This document shows positions 24,309 to 36,542 of a DNA stretch of 64,000 nucleotides, one piece after another; position 1 is the first letter of the stretch, and each line of letters starts with the position of its first letter. Source of the stretch: Amanita rubescens. Its lineage: Eukaryota; Basidiomycota; Agaricomycetes; Agaricales; Amanitaceae. The stretch lies in contig WION01000020.1 of assembly GCA_015039365.1 (NCBI GenBank), forward strand, positions 372,001 to 436,000. The letters are read 5' to 3'. A model generated the notes under the pieces. That model was not told the DNA's origin. It did not search any database and was given only the letters and a program-made list of their open reading frames with translations. The translations under genes and the position numbers were made by a program.

Positions 24309-27014
24309 ATGCCACGAAAGCGAGCCAAAAAGGCCAATGCCGTTGACGCGAACACTCCACGCGTCTCGGATTCAACTCTCCCTAAAGACGATCTTTTGAT
24401 GTTATTGCCGGCGGAAATAATATCCCAGGTCTTGATCCATACACGTTCAACACGAGATGTTCTCGCTGTGGCCCGATGCAGCAAGTATTTGTGCGTGATG
24501 CTTGTAGATCCATCGAATGCTACAATCTGGTCAAGTACAAGGAGGAATACTGGACAGAGTCTTTATCGTGGCATGCCTGACCCTCCTAGCGGGATGACTG
24601 AGCCTGCGTATGCTGCATTCGTGTTTGACGGTGGGAAATGCGAAGTCGGTGTTTATATTCTTTACCTTCCGGCAGGATATATTAATCTTTTGCCCTGTCG
24701 AAGATCTGTCGAGAATATACGAAAGAGAAGTATTGCTCATTCGCCATCAAGTTACGCTTATGCAACAAGGTGCTTGTTGAATCCTAACTATTCCTACTGG
24801 CGTCACTCATAATCAGAGCAGAAAACGTGTCAAAACTTTTTATGGAAGTGTCAGCACTTGTTCTGGATTCCACCGTAGGAGTTTTCTTTTCCCTCAAGCA
24901 AATTTGCCTGACGCTTTTCCCGCTCAAGACTTTTTCTACCAAATTTAGATACTGATGAAGGACAGAACAAGGACATCTTGAGGGCGGTTCCATTAGTAGA
25001 ATCAGAATGGTGCCTCGGTAATGTACAAAATGTTCACGAGAGACGCGATCTTATTTTGTGACGTTTTTACAGCACGGGAACGTACAAGACTCAATCACCA
25101 TTTATCCTACGATACTTGTCAGCGTCTTCTTTTATGGACGACATATGGTTTTAATCTGGCTTATTACCTAACTAGGGCCCAGTTATAAACCCCATTGTCG
25201 ACAGAAGTACTGGGAACAAGCCAAGGGAAAGTGGAGGCGCATTTTGGAGGTAGAGGGTGAAGAAATATACCGGAGCGTAAGAAAACCCTGCCATTTGCAT
25301 TGTATACCGCCTCATGTCATTCCGCAGAAGCTGGAGATAGCTATTAAAAAGAACGAAGAGTGGATGGAGGTTAGTCCAATGAATCCTGTTCCACATTTAT
25401 GGAAAGTGACACGCATACATATTATATAGTTCTGTGTGGCCCTCTCGCATTGGAAGCGAGACGACGTCAAAGAACGGGGCAGAAGTAAATTCGCAAACTT
25501 ACTCATGTACGTGGCATTAGAACATGGGACAATCACACTACTTAAATGTGAGGGGACAGGTCAAAAATGATTGCCAATAAGAATGGCTATGAGCTTTCTG
25601 ACCTTCGGGAGCACAGCAGCTATGGTCCTATGCTTAGTTCCAGCAATATGCACGCGGAGTTCCTCGAGATCAACGGCTAGTTTGTCCTCATCCTGTAAGG
25701 TCATCTATTGACCGGTTATTGCAGACTTCGAGCGAATTGCATCGACAGTGGAATGTGAATTGCTGATGTTGGCTCAGCAACGCGAACGCAAAAGACTCGA
25801 AGCATTATCAAAAAATAATCTGGCTGCCTTGGCTGTTCTGTATCAGCACTTCCGTTCGGTAGAACCGGCAATGGTTTTACCTCCTTTTCCAATGTTCCTA
25901 CGTCTCCCCACGATCGAAGGTTCCCTACTAAACTTTGATGGTCAGAAGATTCCCCGCAGACGTCGGGAACGAGTCGCCCCTCCGCGCAATCTTCGTGATC
26001 TTTTAAAGAAGCCCGAAATCCAAATCGTCATCAAAGCCGAACTTTCAAAGTGGGAACTCAATGCAAGGCAATCGTTTACCGATGCGCTGGGGTTCCCTAG
26101 ATGGGTTTCTGCAAGCGCTACTGTGCTGCATCCTCTCGACCGACTGACTGCTCGTTTCCGGTGCAAGAATTGTCATACTGTATCCAACCACTACAAGATG
26201 GATTCTTGTTTAGATTTTGTTGGGGTTTGCAGACACGAGTGTAAAACATCAGACAGCAAAGACGAAAATGAAAATGAAAATGAAAAATGCGAGTCATGGG
26301 ATGCATCAAGGTTCGAAAGAGACCAGAGGGTCAGTAGTGATTCCTTCTGTGTGCCTCATAGCGTTAACGCGATTGATAGGCAACCGATGCTATGAGGAAA
26401 CTTTTGACATTACTATCCATTGACGAGGCATCTATTGACTCACTTAAGCTATTTCGAAAGCGACGTCTCGATCTTGGCAAGCGGCAGCCGAAGATGATTG
26501 TATGTATGTCCTGTCAGCCCAACTTGGTATTGACAGATGAAAATGTTGTACGTGGCTGTATATCGATTAATATGCTTGTGATCAATGACGTCTCAGATTG
26601 GCCATTGTCATCGTCATGGCCATGATAATATGGAAATGAGACTCTTCCGATCCAGTCAACCAACTGGTCAACCGAATGGGATGCAGATACTCCTCAGCGA
26701 AACTCTCGTTCCTGGCCTGGTGAAAGACCTCATTGACTGTTCTGCCAAGGGCAAGAAATCGCAAGGCGAGAAGAAATATGGTTGTCGACTGTGTCTATAC
26801 GAAGTGTCACATACATTTAAACGGTATATGCCCGACAGGCTTGCGAGAATGACATTTAACGGATTTAAATCTCATCTAAAGACAAAGTAAGTGCGCTTGC
26901 GCGTGCCACACGAGCGTGCAAACATTTATCACCACTTATTACAGACATGGGATCGAAATGCCGGGGGACGAGGATGTATTTATCTTTCCTAGCCCAAAGG
27001 TTGTATGGTGGTAA
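24309..27014 (+). CDS. F-box protein with cysteine-rich zinc-binding segments (copy 3)
   Basis: Third paralogue, in tandem with copy 2. The start is MPRKRAKKANAVDAN, then an F-box (LLMLLPAEIISQVLIHTRST ... LAVARCSKYLCVML), and exon 1 ends FVFDGGKCE. The donor there (GTCGGT) is weaker than in the other copies. The next exon gives ICREYTKEKYCSFAIKLRLC. A long exon at about 25725-26329 holds a helix (LLMLAQQRERKRLEALSKNN), RFRCKNCHTVSNHY and CRHECKT, plus an ENENENEK run. Further exons give MSCQPN, GCRLCLYEV and the finger tail FKSHLKTK-HGIEMPGDEDV, ending SPKVVWW at TAA 27012-27014. The Cys/His positions shared by all three copies suggest real zinc sites. The substrate is unknown. Confidence 0.7.
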
Positions 27015-27601
27015 CGCGGTTGCTGCAAGGTTTCAATTCGAGCTATTGATGCCTTGCTGTAGTAATGACTTTGTCACCACGGTTCTTTTACGCGCTTCAT
27101 AATGCCCATAACCCGTGGAGATCGAAGTAAAAGGCGGGATGTGACGTGACTGCGTAGTTAATCACGGGCAGTTTGGCCCATATGGGTTTCATCTTAGGCT
27201 ACTACACTCCTCGGTAGTGAAACCCATGGCCAGTTACCACTGCTCCTAAAGTAATACGTTCCGAAAGCGCAGCCGAACTGAGGTAGACGTCGTGCAACAA
27301 TGTTTTCAATGAAGGCGCGCTCAGGGTATTACGATTCCAACGTGAATAGGCTCTTCACGGCATCGGGAGCAGGTGTTGTCCCAAGTGATCGCTCTCTGCT
27401 TGAATTTCCTTACGCACACTTTCACATGATGAACAAAAGACTCCCAAATTAGATCTGTTGTCTCTGGGTCCCGAACAACGGTCAGGGTTGCGGTGATCGA
27501 TGCCAGCAATTTTATATATTGCACCATCCTAATTTCTATATATGAGAGGGCGCGGCCGCTAACCACTGGTTTTTCGTGCTGTCGCGTGTCCCTCCGTCGC
27601 T
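27015..27601. other. Intergenic region upstream of the mannosidase
   Basis: No gene is visible. It should contain the promoter of the GH47 gene; I see no certain TATA box or operator. Confidence 0.4.
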
Positions 27602-30115
27602 ATGAAGCTTCACGTCGCGACAGCCCTTCTCATCTTATCCCATGCCCTTCTCGGTCAAACTGGCCAGATTCAAAGTGATTCCATCACGCTACCTGCCAGC
27701 GCTCCCAAAGACAAAGCTGCTGTGAAGCAGTTATTCTTCGAGAGTTACTCAGTGTATACGTACGCTATTCAACCTTAAACAAGGATGATTGTTTGACTGA
27801 TTGTCGCGTAGAGATTATGCATTCGGGCACGATGATGTTGCTCCTATTGCTCAGGGTGAGTGTTTGCCGTGCGCGTGTATTAACAGCATGTTGACCAAGT
27901 CTCTGCAAAGGTTCCGTTGATGGACTCGGTGGATGGGGTATGTCGATTGATCGGTGAAAAAGCAGTAATATTGAGATCAAAACAGGCGCGTCTATTGTGG
28001 ATGCACTGGGTACCATGGTAAGTCTTGCAGGCCCGTCCATTTTAGTCATATAGATACCCAATGCACCGTGTAGGTACTTATGGGCTTCGAGGTTTGTCCC
28101 ATAAAGTCAAGTTATGTTCATCGCCTCAACCGGTTGATAAGGACTGGATCGCGGAGGCAGTTAAACAAATAGGCAAGACGAACTTTAACGTGACTGACAC
28201 TGATGAAACCATCAGGTGAGAATGGAAACTCTACTTATGATTTCAGCTTTTAAGTGATTCGTATAGTGTCTTCGAGACCACTATCCGTTGGGTTGGTGGT
28301 TTGTTGAGCGCGTACGAGCTCACGGGTTATCAATATCCTATCCTACTCGAGAAAGCTCAGCAGATAGGTGACAAGCTTGTATATGCATGGTCTTACGTGA
28401 GTCCGCGAAATTCATGTTGGAAATCTGAGACTTAACGAATGCAGGGCAACACTATTCCATTCGGACACCTGAACTTCACAACCAATTCTCCAGTGGATGC
28501 CATTGTAAGTTTGGACGTTCCATAATCCTGATCTTTCTCAAAATTCCACATAGAGCAATATCGCCGAAGCAGCCTCTGTGAGTATCAATGCACATGTTGA
28601 ATCATGCTATCTAATGAGTTTATCTAGTTGTCACTTGAATTTGGGACGTTGTCAAAGTATACTAAGAATCAAACATATGCAAATCTAGCCCTCAAAGCCG
28701 TCGAGCACATTGCCAAGCTTGTGAGCTTTGCCTCTTTGTCTTATATACGTTTTCTTATTGATTCCGTTGTACGTTAGCCCTCCCCCCTTCCAGGTCAGTT
28801 ATTGTTGCGTTTGTCATCGAGTATCACATTCAGAATGCTGATACTCATCAGGACTTGCCGCCCAGGACATTGATCCTGTAACTGGTAATTCCGTAGGCGG
28901 CTATGTCGTAAGTATGATAGACTATATGTTATACCCTGATTAAAGACTTGCATAGACTTGGGGAGGAGGATCGGATAGTTGTTTCGAATATTACGCAAAA
29001 TACACGCGGCTTTTCAACCCAAGTGATACTCTCCTTATTGATACCTGGGCTACCGCTGTCGACTCGTCAATTCGGACTCTGATGAAAGTGAGTGTTCTGG
29101 ATAACTGGTCAAGATACTTTGTTGATATTCGATCTACAGACGTCAACCGTAGGTAATCACGTCTACATAGCAGACTTGGACGACAAGAAAGATATTGTCT
29201 ACATTGGCTCTCACTTGGAATGTTTCGCCGGTGGAAATTGGATCTTAGGTAGCTATTTCGAAGGTTTTAGGAAATATGGGCTAATATTTCTACTCAGGCG
29301 GCAAGATGTTGAACAATGATACTATCGTCAAAGCTGGCCTTCAATTTGTTGACGCGTGTTGGAATACATACGCAGGCACACAGTGAGTATATGCGACGTT
29401 AGGAGGTCCAGAATTAATCGACGCTGTCTATCAGGACTGGTATTGGACCTGAAGTCTTCGCATACATATCACCCGATGGGAACTTCACTGGTTCCGGTGC
29501 GCCAAACCAGGAGCAACTGGACTTCTACAATAAAAATGGATTCTACATCTTGACTTCCGACTATGTTCTGAGACCTGAAGTCCTCGAATCCAATTTCTAT
29601 GCGTGGCGTGCTACTGGCGACGTGAAATATTATAACCGTGCTCTCGCTGCTGTCAAGAGCTTCAACGACTATCTTATAGTTGGAAACGGGGGTGCAGCGG
29701 GCCTGAATGATGTAAACAATATCACTGCCGGCAGGATCGACGACACCGAAAGTTTCTGGTTTGCAGAGGTTCTGAAATACCTGTACGTTTCAATTGGGTT
29801 TCATGCGTTAGACAAGTAACACTAACCAACGAAAAGATACCTCACATTCGATGATCCGCAAACCATCAGCCTTGATGAATGTAAGTAACGTATTTCCGCT
29901 GAATAAACGAGATACTTGCGCTTAAACTCATTCTAGACGTATTCAATACCGAATGTCACCCGCTTCAAGCACCTACAGCCATGTCCCAGTACGGTTCTGG
30001 AAAATTGATCGACAACTCTATCTCGTTCCAACTTAACGGTCCAAACGTTCCTGCAGCTACTGTCAGCGCAGGTACACTGCAGCCGTCCCAACTAACTCTC
30101 AAAGTTAATCTATAA
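27602..30115 (+). CDS. Secreted GH47 alpha-1,2-mannosidase
   Basis: Trims alpha-1,2-linked mannose from N-glycans; the secreted fungal type acts outside the cell or in late secretory compartments. A signal peptide ([20 protein letters not shown]) starts the protein. More than ten short introns separate the GH47 blocks [148 protein letters not shown] and [20 protein letters not shown], then [17 protein letters not shown] near the end. The order matches full-length family members and I found no break. The stop is TAA at 30113-30115. Confidence 0.88.
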
Positions 30116-30408
30116 TCGTCATTCCTTTTACATTCTGATGAACACTTGGCATACATAACCGGCGTTTGCCTGCCAAAATTATTCTATATCTATTCCGGAC
30201 ACCGCATGGTACTTAGCGTCATAGAGAACACTTGGTTGCTATATCGTTTTTCTAGTAAATCCGGACACGACTAGATACCGATATATTCCCGACTTGGTAG
30301 AAAGTTCGAACATTCGAATTTGCTTTGCTTTAAATAGCCAGTCACGACGTGGCACAAATTCATTCTAAATATCTTCCGTTTCGTACCACATAGAGAGTAA
30401 ATATTGCA
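30116..30408. other. Gap between convergent GH47 and SWP1 genes
   Basis: About 290 bases hold the two 3' ends. No other feature is visible. Confidence 0.4.
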
Positions 30409-31413
30409 CTATTTACGCGCAAGTCTTTTGCTAGCTATACTCGCGAGAGCGTGTTTTCCAGTGAAAAACGCGACTAGACCGAGAATAGAACCGTAGAACA
30501 ATACATCGCCTAGTTTGAGAGCAACCCAGTACCAAAAGAGTAACGCTTCGAATGCGCCGAGGGTTAGGATGAAGGGGAGGATGTGAAGTGAAAAAAAGTG
30601 TGTTGGACTGGGAGCGTTTTGTGACCACTGCGTGCGTAAGGGGTTGTATCAGTTACGGAGGTTTTGGTATAGAGTGAGAGAGACTTACCAATCCCAGGAG
30701 GACAACCCAGGGAGCTAGGACGAGCAAGGCGAAAAAGGCAGAGATGAATCTTGGGGGAAGCTTTTCGTCTGCCCGGAAGGCGTGTTGTATTTCGGGGAGG
30801 GGATGGAAGGAGGCTTCGTCCGGGTGGACGGGGGCCGGGAGGGATGGCGGGACAGCAAGATCGAACAAGTCAACGGATATGGGAGAGTAATTTGGTGATC
30901 CGATGATTAGAGTGACTTGGAGGGGAGCGGTTGAAGTGGGAGGGAAGGATGCTGGGGGTTTAGACATGTTCTGTATGACGGAGGTTAATATTTTGTTTTT
31001 CAAAGTGAAAAATTGGTACTTGCCAGTTCGAACTTGGCTTTTCCGGAGGCCGTTACTCGGACGGGTTGGATGCCTTCTTCGTCTGATTCGGCATCATAGA
31101 AGCGGAGGAAGGCCTGGTGGGGTTGGACGCCCTTGTCTGCTTCCTTGTCCAGCACTTGGAAGGTCAACTTGAGGGTATCACTTGTGTTGAGGGTGATGGG
31201 GGATGAGAGTTTTCGTTTAATTGATAACCTGGCAAGGGTAACGGGTGAGTGCCATGGAACGAGGCATGTTAGTGTTGCGACGTACGACTCGGAGCGTAGG
31301 GGAGTGTTGGAACCTGGAGATGTGACGACGATACGGGGTGACTGCACCGTTAAGAGAGCACCTCGTACAGTGGCTGCGAGAAGTAACAGCGAAATTGGGA
31401 GAAGGCTGAGCAT
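30409..31413 (-). CDS. SWP1: Oligosaccharyltransferase subunit Swp1/ribophorin II
   Basis: Subunit of the ER complex that transfers the glycan to asparagine. Three exons are on the minus strand. The first starts MLSLLPISLLLLAATVRGAL, a signal peptide, followed by a lumenal beta-rich domain. An upstream in-frame ATG at 31464 exists, but the one at 31413 puts the hydrophobic core in the right place. The second exon has VTLIIGSPNYSPISVDLFDL and the family-typical EIQHAFRADEKLPPRFISAF leading into the first membrane helix (FFALLVLAPWVVLLGL). The third adds two more helices (ILPFILTLGAFEALLFWYWV, VLFYGSILGLVAFFTGK) and a short basic tail SKRLARK-stop. Three C-terminal helices are normal for the family. 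A tRNA gene lies about 200 bases upstream. Confidence 0.9.
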
Positions 31414-31615
31414 GACGCTCTGAATGCCTGACGCGACTGGAAAGCAGACCACAGCGCTTGACACGTAAAAGTGTTGCTTATGTCAGATGCAATTCCTCGC
31501 ACGAGTAACTCTACTAGTACTTGCTGGCCAGTTCCAAAAGTATAAAAAGTGATCCAGGCAATGCATATAGACAACAGGAAGATTGAGCTAGCATAGAAAA
31601 GAAAGAAAAATTAAT

Positions 31616-31688
31616 AGTCCCCACCGTGATTTGAACACGGGACCCTGCGATCTGCAATCGCATGCTATAACCACTTAGCTATGGAGAC
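31616..31688 (-). tRNA. tRNA-Cys (anticodon GCA)
   Basis: The 73-base sequence on the minus strand folds as a cloverleaf. The acceptor arm is GTCTCCA paired with TGGGGAC (one G-T pair). The anticodon stem is TGCGA/TCGCA with loop TTGCAGA. The T loop is TTCAAAT on a CCGTG/CACGG stem, and the discriminator is T (U73), as expected for tRNA-Cys. No intron. Confidence 0.95.
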
Positions 31689-31792
31689 TTAATCGTTCGC
31701 TTACCTTATTACATCAGACACTGTCATCAGCCGCGTCTAGAGTACGCGTCACCAGCTCGTGTATCCTGATATCACCACACTCTTGACACACA

Positions 31793-33500
31793 ATGGCCGA
31801 CGTTGAAATGAAGAAGGCTGAAGATGAATCAAAGCTCAACGAATCCAAGAAAGAAAAAGAAGAGCCTATCCCACTCACTCCATTACAAGAAGTGAAAGCC
31901 AACGTTACGCTCATAGACCGGGCAGTGGCCAATCTAGAGCCACGCTTTATACACCGTGTCCTCCGCTCTTTGACATCGTTAAGAAAGAAGCTAGACGAGA
32001 ATATCATACGAAATGCAATCGACGAATTGTATCTTAGAGGTTCGTCTGGAGTAAACTGTTGTTGGAAAGGTTGTTCATCTATTCGAATTGTTAGACAACC
32101 CAACGAAAAGGTCACTTTTATCATGGCTTCCAGAACCTACCATGGACGTGGACGCCGTCAGCTCCAAACCCGCTTTTACAAACTCGGTGCAAGACCCGTC
32201 GCCAGAGAGCGAAGCGTATCTTCGTTTATTGATCATCTACCGCTTGTTGTCCTCTCGGACGTCATACGAGAAGGCTCTTGAGCTTGCTCAAATGACAGTG
32301 GAGAAAATCCAGGCGCTAAATCGTCGGTCAATGGACCCGATCGCGGCGAAAGTGTGGTATGCCGTTGAACGAGCGTTTGAACTTGGCGCACGCTTGGCCG
32401 ATGCTCGTCCGTTAGTCCTCCCACTGTTATATTCCGGTGTATATGACTGACGGGGATTGACTTAGATTGTTTTTGTCAGCTCAGCGAACTGCTGCGCTGC
32501 GGCACGATGACGAGACGCAGGCATCGCTCCTTAATTGCCTTTTACGCAACTATATACACTACAATTTGTATGACCAGGCGGACAAATTGGTATCGAAGAC
32601 GACGTTCCCGACGTCTGCCGGTAATCCACAGCTTGCGCGATACCATTACTACCTTGGACGGATCAAGGCTGTTCAGCTCAACTACAGCGACGCTCACTCC
32701 AACCTGCAACAAGCTATCCGACGTGCACCTCCGCCAAAGACTGCACCTGGCTTTTACCAAGCTGTCCACAAATTCTTTGTCGTTGTTGAACTACTTATGG
32801 GAGACATCCCCGAAAGAAGTCTGTTCAGGCATGCTGTGCTCGACAAAGCTCTCGGCGCATACTTTGAGATCGTGAAAGGTCTGGCATACTTTAAACGCAT
32901 ATATACACGCAACTAATAATTTTTCATCAGCCGTTCGAAGTGGCTCGTTATCGCAATTCCAAACTACTCTCACCAAGCACGCGGCACAATTTGAGGCGGA
33001 CAGGACTTACACCCTCATTGTAAGACTGCGCCAAAATGTCATCAAGACTGGGATTCGACGCCTGTCCTTGTCGTATTCCCGCATATCTCTCAGGGATATC
33101 TGCGTCAAGCTCCACCTCGACTCGGAAGAGGATGCAGAATATATTGTTGGGAAAGCCATTCGGGACGGAGTCATCGAAGGTCGGATTGTGCATGAAAAGG
33201 GATGGATGGAATGTGGAACACAAAAGGGCGGTTATGGTCCTGAAGTTAGCGAGATGTTCGGGAGGCGTATTGGTTTTTGTCTTGACTTGCACAATCAGAG
33301 CATCAAGGTATGTGTCTGTTTTGTTTTTTTTTTGGGGGGGTTTTTAAATATATCCGCGACACTAGGCTATGCGTTATCCTTTAAATGCGCATAGAAAAGA
33401 GCTTGCTGCGGCTGAGGGAGCGAGAGAACGGGAGAAGGTGTTGGCAAAAGAGATTCAAGAAGGGGAATTAGATGATGATGACCTCGCCGGTGATTTTTAG
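31793..33500 (+). CDS. RPN3: 26S proteasome regulatory subunit Rpn3 (PCI domain)
   Basis: Scaffold subunit of the proteasome lid. The start MADVEMKKAEDESKLNE follows a CACACA leader. Exon 1 ends within AIDELYLR. A 55-base intron (32042-32096) joins it to DNPTKRSLLSWLPEPTMDVD. Exon 2 has the helical repeats (ESEAYLRLLIIYRLLSSRTS, WYAVERAFELGARLADARPL). The next exon reads RTAALRHDDETQASLLNCLL, ARYHYYLGRIKAVQLNYSDA and GDIPERSLF. After an intron, the PCI region follows (YTLIVRLRQNVIKTGIRRLS, YSRISLRDICVKLHLDSEED). The end is the acidic family-typical tail EGELDDDDLAGDF. All segments expected of Rpn3 are present and in frame after splicing. Confidence 0.92.
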
Positions 33501-34419
33501 GGTTGTTCTTGTACTTGCAATCAAATTGTTGTAATGCACGGTATTATATCAACTCTTCTAGGGACCAGCCAAGGTTGAACCAACAAGTGTGCCGCAGCAT
33601 GGGTATCTCAGATTCTGTGAATGCCTCGTCACGAAGAGTTCGACATCGCAGTCCAAGAACCCGGTAGGTATGGTATATTCAAGTTATTATATATTATTTC
33701 CGCATTGAACTGACATGCTTCCCTTCAACGTCAACAAGCGCGGCCTGAAAGATCCTCTTTCAATATTGTACTGCGTTAAATGGAAGGCACGGCGAGATTT
33801 TGACTACGGTTCGTTTGTTATTAGATTTACATCAATAGATCGGTCCCTCGCGTTCTTTGTGCGCTGGTTGAGCCTACTTTTTTTCTCAGGAAAAATCCGG
33901 GATGGATCATTTAGCTTGGAGCCAAACTCATTGATCCGTTGAGCTCACAAGATAAGAAGAAACGGGTAGTCTGACATAGCTTAAAGATGGACGCTCCGCA
34001 GATCCCTTCGGCTGTGCGATGGAAATGGAAAATCGGTGCAACAGAGATCAGAGGGATCGTACAGGTAAACAGCTCCAAAAAATAACTTACAGTGTCTGGT
34101 GCACTCCGCGTGGGGTTGCGTGTTCCCTCGTGTTCTTATTGTCTTTAAAAAAAAATTACGCTACTTCGCCGAGTCTTTTGCTTGCACATCCAGCATCTCG
34201 TTCAAGGCTCCAGCTCCAAAGTTAACCACTGCAGAAATTATGGAGTCATCTACAACCCTGTTTAGGGCTCCTGAGCACCCGAGACAGAAGGGCCGAGGTG
34301 GGTAATTCTCCGGACCTTTACTGGAAATCGTTGGTTTTCCAGAGCGTTCCAATCAACTAATCAAAAAGCAATGTATTATTTGTATATCTGAATCACATTC
34401 ACATTCACCGTCAACATCG
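33501..34419. other. Intergenic, no gene recognised
   Basis: Short frames only. Position 34148 starts a nine-base A run. No family resemblance was found on either strand. Confidence 0.4.
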
Positions 34420-36542
34420 ATGGCATCACAAGCCCCTGGCACTTTTCTCTCCGCCAACCCCGGATTCAGCAATCTTGCTATCGCCAATGCTGGTGAGCTT
34501 TTTCATCGCTCCTTCTAGTATAGTTAGTGATCACGTTGTGACGTTCATGCAGACCCTGCCAACTGGACATGGGACGATCCTGAACGCGGACGGTGGGAAA
34601 AAGGAGGTGTCGTTTGGCAACGGTTCGCGAACAAGTGGCGCAATGCTGAGGGCTTCGATCGGGAGAACCCCTCTGGTACAATGGTTGATGGTCTTGATCT
34701 GCCAGCATCTCAAGACCATAGTCTCATGATTCGCAACTGTTACGTGGAGGCCGAGAAGTTGGTTTGGAAGAATGCCGTGAGCTTGCCAGACACAGGAGTC
34801 ATTATCACGGGTCAACCTGGCATCGGTATGATTATTTCATGTATTTCCGTATGTCTTCACTAAGGCATTTGTACTAGGGAAAACTCTTTTCATATGGTAC
34901 CTACTTCTCCGTCTCCTAAGGATGGGACAAGTCATCCTACTTCACGTAGCTGATGAAGATGTACTTTTCTACACCGATGGCGTTTACTGTCCATCACAAG
35001 ATGTAAAAGGCTCCCATCTTCCCTCCCCTGTTGCTGGTTCACTCATTTGGTCACTATTTGACCTTGGTCCGGAGGAGAGGGTTCCAGCATTTGTGATTCA
35101 TCCCCGATGTTTCCCTGTACAAGGTCCATCACCCAATCTGAGCCTTTATAATTGGTGGAAGCAGCGAGGCCCTGATTACACCGTGTTCCCGTTATGGACC
35201 CTCAAGGAGCTCGAAATTGTGTAAGATGTTATTTGATAGCAAGATTTCTCATTTCTCAAGCATTTTCTATGCAGGGCACGACATTCTCCCAAATTTGGTC
35301 TGTTCTCAGAGCAATTGGACAATGTGATACAGATGGACAACTGGAAAGATTCGGATTTCTTATCAACGGTTAGCAACCCTGGTCTTGTTGGATTTCTCCA
35401 GGAAATTTTCCCAAAAAGGGGGCTGCCCAAATCATTCGAAGATGCTTTCGACATCCTGTTGAATGGTCTCATTTCACGCTTCGGAGTCATTCCCCAACAA
35501 GTTTTCCGAGCAATGTTCGGAAACTTCAACAGAGTAGCGGAGACTCACGACAGCGCGCTTACAATATCCTTCGATGAATTGCAGAAGGCTGCGGATGACT
35601 TAAGTCGTGGTGACCCATTCGCAGACGTGAAAGGCCCCTCGTACCGCCTCATCTCCCTCAACAATGTCGGTTCCCTTGAATCGAAGGTGTTGCAAATCGA
35701 GTTCTTGTCTCCGGTCGTTTCCGAGAAGTTCTCAAAGCGATTGTGGGATGAGTCACGGGTGAAAGCATGCTCAATGATTAAACATTTCTTAACCATGCCT
35801 CAAACGAGAGGCCTTGCGGGCTCGATGTTTGAGCCTTATGCTCACCGTTGCATCGCCGATCCGGACGAAACTGATGGGACATGGGCCCTCAGATTGATGA
35901 GCAGTGGCAACGACCCCAATAGCTTTGTCCTCAATGACCCGGAGTCATCTGAAACGGTTCCCGGTTTCCCGAAAACCAAGCGACAACTGCTTTCCTTCCA
36001 ACTCGGGGACTTGTTAGCCTTCGACGATAAGTATTACATTCCGACCATAATTAACCACCCCCTGTTTGATTCTTTTGTCATTGGTTTCTCTCTCCCCCCC
36101 TCAGGCTCAACATCTTTGGCTCCTGCAGATGACAACATCCAGTTCGCATAAAGGTTCGCCAAAGGGCTATCTCGTGGCAGAAGATATCATCGGACAAATC
36201 CAGCGGCAACGTGAACCTGGTCAACCCTCGCAAGCAGAGAAGCCAGACTTGAAGGGGAAAGGGAAGGCAGTGGAGCCATTGTCGGTTGAGGTAAACTACG
36301 TCCTCGTCCGTCCCGCCGGTGAGAAGGAACATAAATGGTCCCTTCCGAAGGGTTGGGATCAGGAACGAAATGTTTACCTCTTGGAGTTGCCTCTGGATCA
36401 CGACATTAATAAAGTTCAAAAGGCAGACAAGAAGAAACGGAAGCGTCAACATCCGCGACCAGATCAAAGCGGCCGCCGAGGAAAAGAAGGCATCAACTTC
36501 TGCAACTACCAGTACAAGGCGGTCAGCGAGGTTGAAGAATGA
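34420..36542 (+). CDS. Crinkler/RHS-like P-loop protein with nuclease-like C-terminus, frame-broken
   Basis: Four or five exons give MASQAPGTFLSANPGF, then WDDPERGRWEKGGVVWQRF and a Walker A (GQPGIGKT) rebuilt across the intron near 34826-34878, followed by LFIWYLLLRLL. Next come FPLWTLKELEIVARHSPKFG, the NTPase C-part (FDILLNGLISRFGVIPQQVF), and a PD-(D/E)xK-like tail (LAFDDKYYIPTIINHPLFDS ... LWLLQMTTSSSHKGSPKGY). This order is that of the agaricomycete Crinkler/RHS-type proteins, which I recall as an N-terminal NTPase plus a nuclease-like domain; role unproven. The frame changes by one base near a C7 run (36094-36100). This could be a one-base lesion or a 28-base mini-intron (36077-36104). 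A second frame change is likely near 36430, where a lysine-rich tail continues in another frame. Confidence 0.7.

Noticed and set aside
31350..31464. Alternative upstream start (31464) for SWP1
   Set aside because: It would place 17 extra residues before the signal peptide; the ATG at 31413 gives a standard signal sequence.
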